NCBI RefSeq assembly: GCF_029852145.1
Contig: NC_079971.1
Location: 10,645,697-10,709,696, forward strand
Source of the DNA: Microplitis mediator
Taxonomy: Eukaryota > Arthropoda > Insecta > Hymenoptera > Braconidae
Direction of reading: 5' to 3'
DNA: 64,000 nucleotides
The notes below the pieces were generated by a model. That model ran no database searches and was not told the DNA's origin. It was given only the letters and a program-made list of their open reading frames with translations. Positions 61,119-64,000 of this stretch are shown here, one piece after another (the first letter of the stretch is position 1; each line of letters begins with the position of its first letter). Both the position numbers and the translations under genes were made by a program.

Positions 61119-62031
61119 ACTTCCCGCTGAGAAAATCGACGATTTTCCAAAAATTCGGGAAGTTATTGGTTTCACCCCGATTTTCAAAAACCGGGTTTTC
61201 ATCATATGTCGACAGTTGAAGGTGCTAGGATGCTATTCTGACATTTTCAGAGCGATATCTGTATGTATGTATGTATGTTTGTATGTGTGTGTGTGTGTGA
61301 GTGTGTGTGGATGTAAACCTCTCATATCTTTTTGATGAATGAACCGATTTAGATGGTTCTCGCGGCATTCGAAAGATATCTTCTGAACTTAGATTTTCAA
61401 AAAAATTTTAGACCATTTAGTCAAATAAACTCTGAGATATTCAAGAAATACGAAAATAAAAAATTTTTTTGGATATTGTGAAAACTGTTGAATCAATCAA
61501 TTCCAAAATCTAATCAGCTCTAGAACTCGATAAAAGCTTTCGATTGCCATCAAGGACATCTCAATCAGATGATCCGTTCAAAAGATATCGTCGACGGAAG
61601 AAACAGTAGAAAACAGTTTTTTGCAAATATCGTCGAAACGACTAAACCAATCATTTCTGAAATTTTATCAGCTCTAGAGCTCAATAAAACACGTCAATTG
61701 CCACCTCAGCCGTCTTAATCCGTCAATTCGTTTACGAGATATCGTTTATTAAAAAACAGTAAAAAACGTTTTTTTTCAGATATCTACAGAAAAATTGAAT
61801 CATTCGATTTTAAAATCTAATTAGCTCTAGAACTTAATGAAACGCGTCGATTGCCGCCTCAGCCATCAAAATCGGTTAATTCGTCCACGAGATATCGTGG
61901 GAGAAAGAAATGCTAAAAAATGTTTTATTAGAAAACAATGGCATACAAAAGTATTTTCGAGCTCGAAGAGCTCGAAAATGTATTCACTATAATGTTTTCG
62001 AGCTCAAGGAGCTCGAAAACAGCGGGAAGTT
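61119..62031. mobile_element. MITE with ACTTCCCGCTG termini (0.9 kb)
   Basis: The inverse ends AACTTCCCGCTG (61118-61129) and CAGCGGGAAGTT (62020-62031) bracket a (GTAT)n/(GT)n tract at 61259-61310. Three to four imperfect units of about 155 bases follow (AGCTCTAGAACTYRATAAAA, ATTGCCNCCTCAGCC, GAGATATCGT). Two GAGCTCGAA hairpins lie near the right end. Non-coding; target duplication unclear. Confidence 0.7.
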
Positions 62032-62149
62032 TTGGGGCTGGCCCGCAGGGTTAACCGATAGTTCGATTTTTTTATATGTATAGATATTTTTATATATCTA
62101 TTTTTAATAGTTATATATTAACGTTTATTGTGTTTTCTTGTGTTATTAG

Positions 62150-62329
62150 CTCGAGTACCGTCCAGATATTAAAGGCATGATTTCTATCGATTCAATTTAC
62201 CGTCGTCGAATGCAGCGGCAAGCCGATCGTAATGACTGGTTTTATCAGTGGCTTTCGCGACCAGCTGACGTCACGGAAGGTGACGATTTCGACTTCCTTG
62301 GCATCCGTTGGATGCATGAGGGCCACTAG
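62150..62329 (+). CDS. Possible terminal exon of an unidentified gene
   Basis: A good acceptor (TGTGTTTTCTTGTGTTATTAG, ending 62149) is followed by 59 codons to TAG at 62327. The peptide starts LEYRPDIKGM and includes RRRMQRQADRNDWFYQWL and FDFLGIRWMHEGH, with composition unlike the AT-rich surroundings. An AATAAA lies at 62538. No upstream exon is recognisable in the window, so the gene may start inside another insert or be a transposon exon. Family unknown. Confidence 0.35.
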   Translation, partial: LEYRPDIKGMISIDSIYRRRMQRQADRNDWFYQWLSRPADVTEGDDFDFLGIRWMHEGH

Positions 62330-63198
62330 GGGGAGAACCACTCTGCTGCGGACGGGGCTCATCCTACGTGGACCGATCTCCCGGGATTGGAACATTTCTA
62401 CTTCCTCGAGTAGTAATTCAAGTGTGGGGCAAGAGCCGAGCGAGCAATGATTACTTAAATTTGTAATAAACAACAAAAAAAAAAATAATATTTTTTGTGA
62501 TTTATGTAATTTGAAAAAAAAATGTATGTTCTTTTGAATAAATGGCGGTTTGAAGAACCGTCGGATCTAAAAAAAATTGTTTTATTTTGATTTTTATCGA
62601 TTTATTTATTTTATTATTATAATTATATTTTTTTTTGCTTTTTTTTTATTTCGTTTTATTTTATTTATCTTACTTTTTTGTTTTATTCTTTATCTCCTTT
62701 TATTTTATTTTTTTTTAAATTTATTTTTCTATTTTCATTTATCAGTTTATTTATTATTATTATTATTGTTATTTTAATTTCTAGTTGTAATTATTAGTTT
62801 ATTGGGAGGAAAGAAATAGTGTGGAAAGAACTAAAACATTTCTTTCCTTTCCCTTTTTTTATATATATATCCCTATATTTTACTCAATTTAAATCATTCA
62901 TCCATTATTATGGTTATTATTTTATATTATTTTTAATTATTATATATTTTTTTTATATATATAAGAAAATTTATTGTTTATTATTTATTTATTATTTTTT
63001 TTCAACGTTTTCTAATCTTTTGGTTTATGTAGGAGGAGAGAAAGAGAGAGAAAAAAAAAATAATAATGACAAAAAAAATTTGTTTTTTAGAGAAAAAAAA
63101 AAAAATTTCTTCTCCCCCTCCGCTTTTTTTTCCTATTTAAATATTTTCTTTACGTACGCACGTGTATAAGGGGAATGTTGTTTCCATACGTCATTACT
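62330..63198. other. AT-rich low-complexity, LTR/3' region of the env-bearing element
   Basis: Long T-rich runs (62575-62800 and 62860-63000) give hydrophobic artefact ORFs. A purine tract on the minus strand (63132-63107, GGAAAAAAAAGCGGAGGGGG then AGAAGA) about 70 bases after the env-like stop could be the PPT of the neighbouring retroelement, placing its 3' LTR to the left. Confidence 0.4.
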
Positions 63199-64000
63199 CT
63201 ATGGAAATATTGTTCTTTTTGTGGCTAATGGGGTTTCATTATGTTCGTTAGTTTTTAGGTTTGTCTGAACTTCTTTATCTATTTCGGGTAATTCATCGTT
63301 TGATGTCATTTCCGTCTGTGTTTCTTTTTGTCTACTGTTGTTAACTAGTATTTGTAATTCGGAGGATTCTGTTTTTCCGTCGGTGGTTCTATTTTTTGCG
63401 CTCCGTATGTGGTGTCTGTGTAGAAGGATGTTAGTTAGTGAGTCCCAAAATGATGCAAGTAATAATATACTCCAGCGAACTGCTTTATGGAGTGCAAGCG
63501 TGTGAATTGTTGTATCTGCTGCGAATTTAACTGCTTTTCCTATCATCAATATTCCTAAAAATAATGCGGTGTATGTTCCTAACTTGTTGACGATGCTGTG
63601 GAGTTTATTCCACCATTTTTCTAGAGTGCGTTTCATTGCTTCCTTATCGACGAGTCTATTTATTGTAATCCCCTGATTTACTATCTCCTGGCCCGTCGCG
63701 CCTCTAGCTATTGTATTTAAAACTGCGCTATTTTCTATTGGAAACATCATTGATTCTCGTAATTTTTCTAAATCGCTGTTGGAATAAATTCCGCTCGATA
63801 CTAAATAGAAAGGGGAAGTATAACTCCATGATGTTTGTGTTTTGGGTGCTATTTCTTGAGGAGAAATGGCTGGTGCTAGTTGTGGTAAAATTTGGTACCA
63901 TGCGTTATTGATATTATACATTGCAGGCACGAAAGAGCTGCAATCTATTTGGTTACCTGTTTTAACGAGTAAGTGGGTTCGCGGGAGCATAAAAAATTTT
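63199..64000 (-). CDS. Envelope-like glycoprotein, C-terminal part (runs off window)
   Basis: An open minus-strand frame of at least 263 codons ends at 63199 and enters from beyond 64000. It has an extracellular-like part, a long hydrophobic stretch (TYTALFLGILMIGKAV, about residues 138-155 of the visible part), a second hydrophobic stretch (WSILLLASFWDSL) and a polar acidic tail (about 80 residues). This layout fits the membrane-anchored C-terminus of a class of insect retroelement envelope proteins derived from viral glycoproteins. The exact donor virus family cannot be told from this piece. It lies upstream of a polypurine tract, consistent with an env gene of an LTR element. Confidence 0.5.
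   Translation of the reverse strand, partial: KFFMLPRTHLLVKTGNQIDCSSFVPAMYNINNAWYQILPQLAPAISPQEIAPKTQTSWSYTSPFYLVSSGIYSNSDLEKLRESMMFPIENSAVLNTIARGATGQEIVNQGITINRLVDKEAMKRTLEKWWNKLHSIVNKLGTYTALFLGILMIGKAVKFAADTTIHTLALHKAVRWSILLLASFWDSLTNILLHRHHIRSAKNRTTDGKTESSELQILVNNSRQKETQTEMTSNDELPEIDKEVQTNLKTNEHNETPLATKRTIFP

Noticed and set aside
62577..63169. Hydrophobic Phe/Ile/Tyr-rich ORFs as membrane proteins
   Set aside because: Caused by T-rich low-complexity DNA; no start context, no family pattern.

Overview
The window is eukaryotic and looks like repeat-rich arthropod (most likely insect) DNA: AT-rich, full of (TA)n microsatellites, with LTR retrotransposons carrying TATA/initiator promoters, an APE-type LINE, TA-flanked foldback elements and cut-and-paste transposons. 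I found no convincing host gene apart from one possible terminal exon (62150-62329). No tRNA, rRNA, CRISPR array or bacterial-type operon is visible. A hymenopteran host would fit, but the sequence does not prove it.

Layout, left to right. 1-1033: minus-strand remnant of a Ty3/gypsy-like gag, cut by the window edge. 2618-4691: TIR element with clusters of a short GTGGATCCAC palindrome near both ends. 6873-13680: one interrupted (TA)n tract holding a 2.3 kb solo LTR-like insert and four further elements end to end, three of them near-perfect foldbacks. 14190-19434 and 41665-42298: two halves of a decayed transposon gene encoding an OTU cysteine protease, a DDE-type transposase-like domain and a Ulp1/C48-like protease. 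A small hairpin-rich MITE splits the OTU domain, and an LTR retrotransposon splits the gene. That retrotransposon (element 1, 19435-41664, plus strand) holds gag, pro-pol and a third ORF, and is itself interrupted by a LINE (22430-27338), two ~2 kb solo LTRs and a 965 bp insert. 44074-46102: foldback element whose loop holds a short protein-coding fragment. 46115-60991: a second, related LTR retrotransposon (element 2, minus strand, TSD ACAT) that keeps gag, integrase and the third ORF but has lost protease, RT and RNase H. A 6.3 kb DNA transposon with ~450 bp TIRs (53436-59730) sits in its leader and encodes zinc-finger and XPG/PIN-like nuclease modules. 61119-62031: MITE. 63199-64000: 3' part of an envelope-like glycoprotein gene of another retroelement, running off the right edge.

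Elements 1 and 2 share an unusual design. Gag ends on the canonical -1 frameshift heptamer A AAA AAC. A third ORF with zinc knuckles and a C-terminal Cys-ribbon lies in the env position behind a good splice acceptor. The LTR/primer-binding-site junction is tandemly repeated. These shared features, and the OTU-transposase-Ulp1 gene, are the most promising novel biology here.
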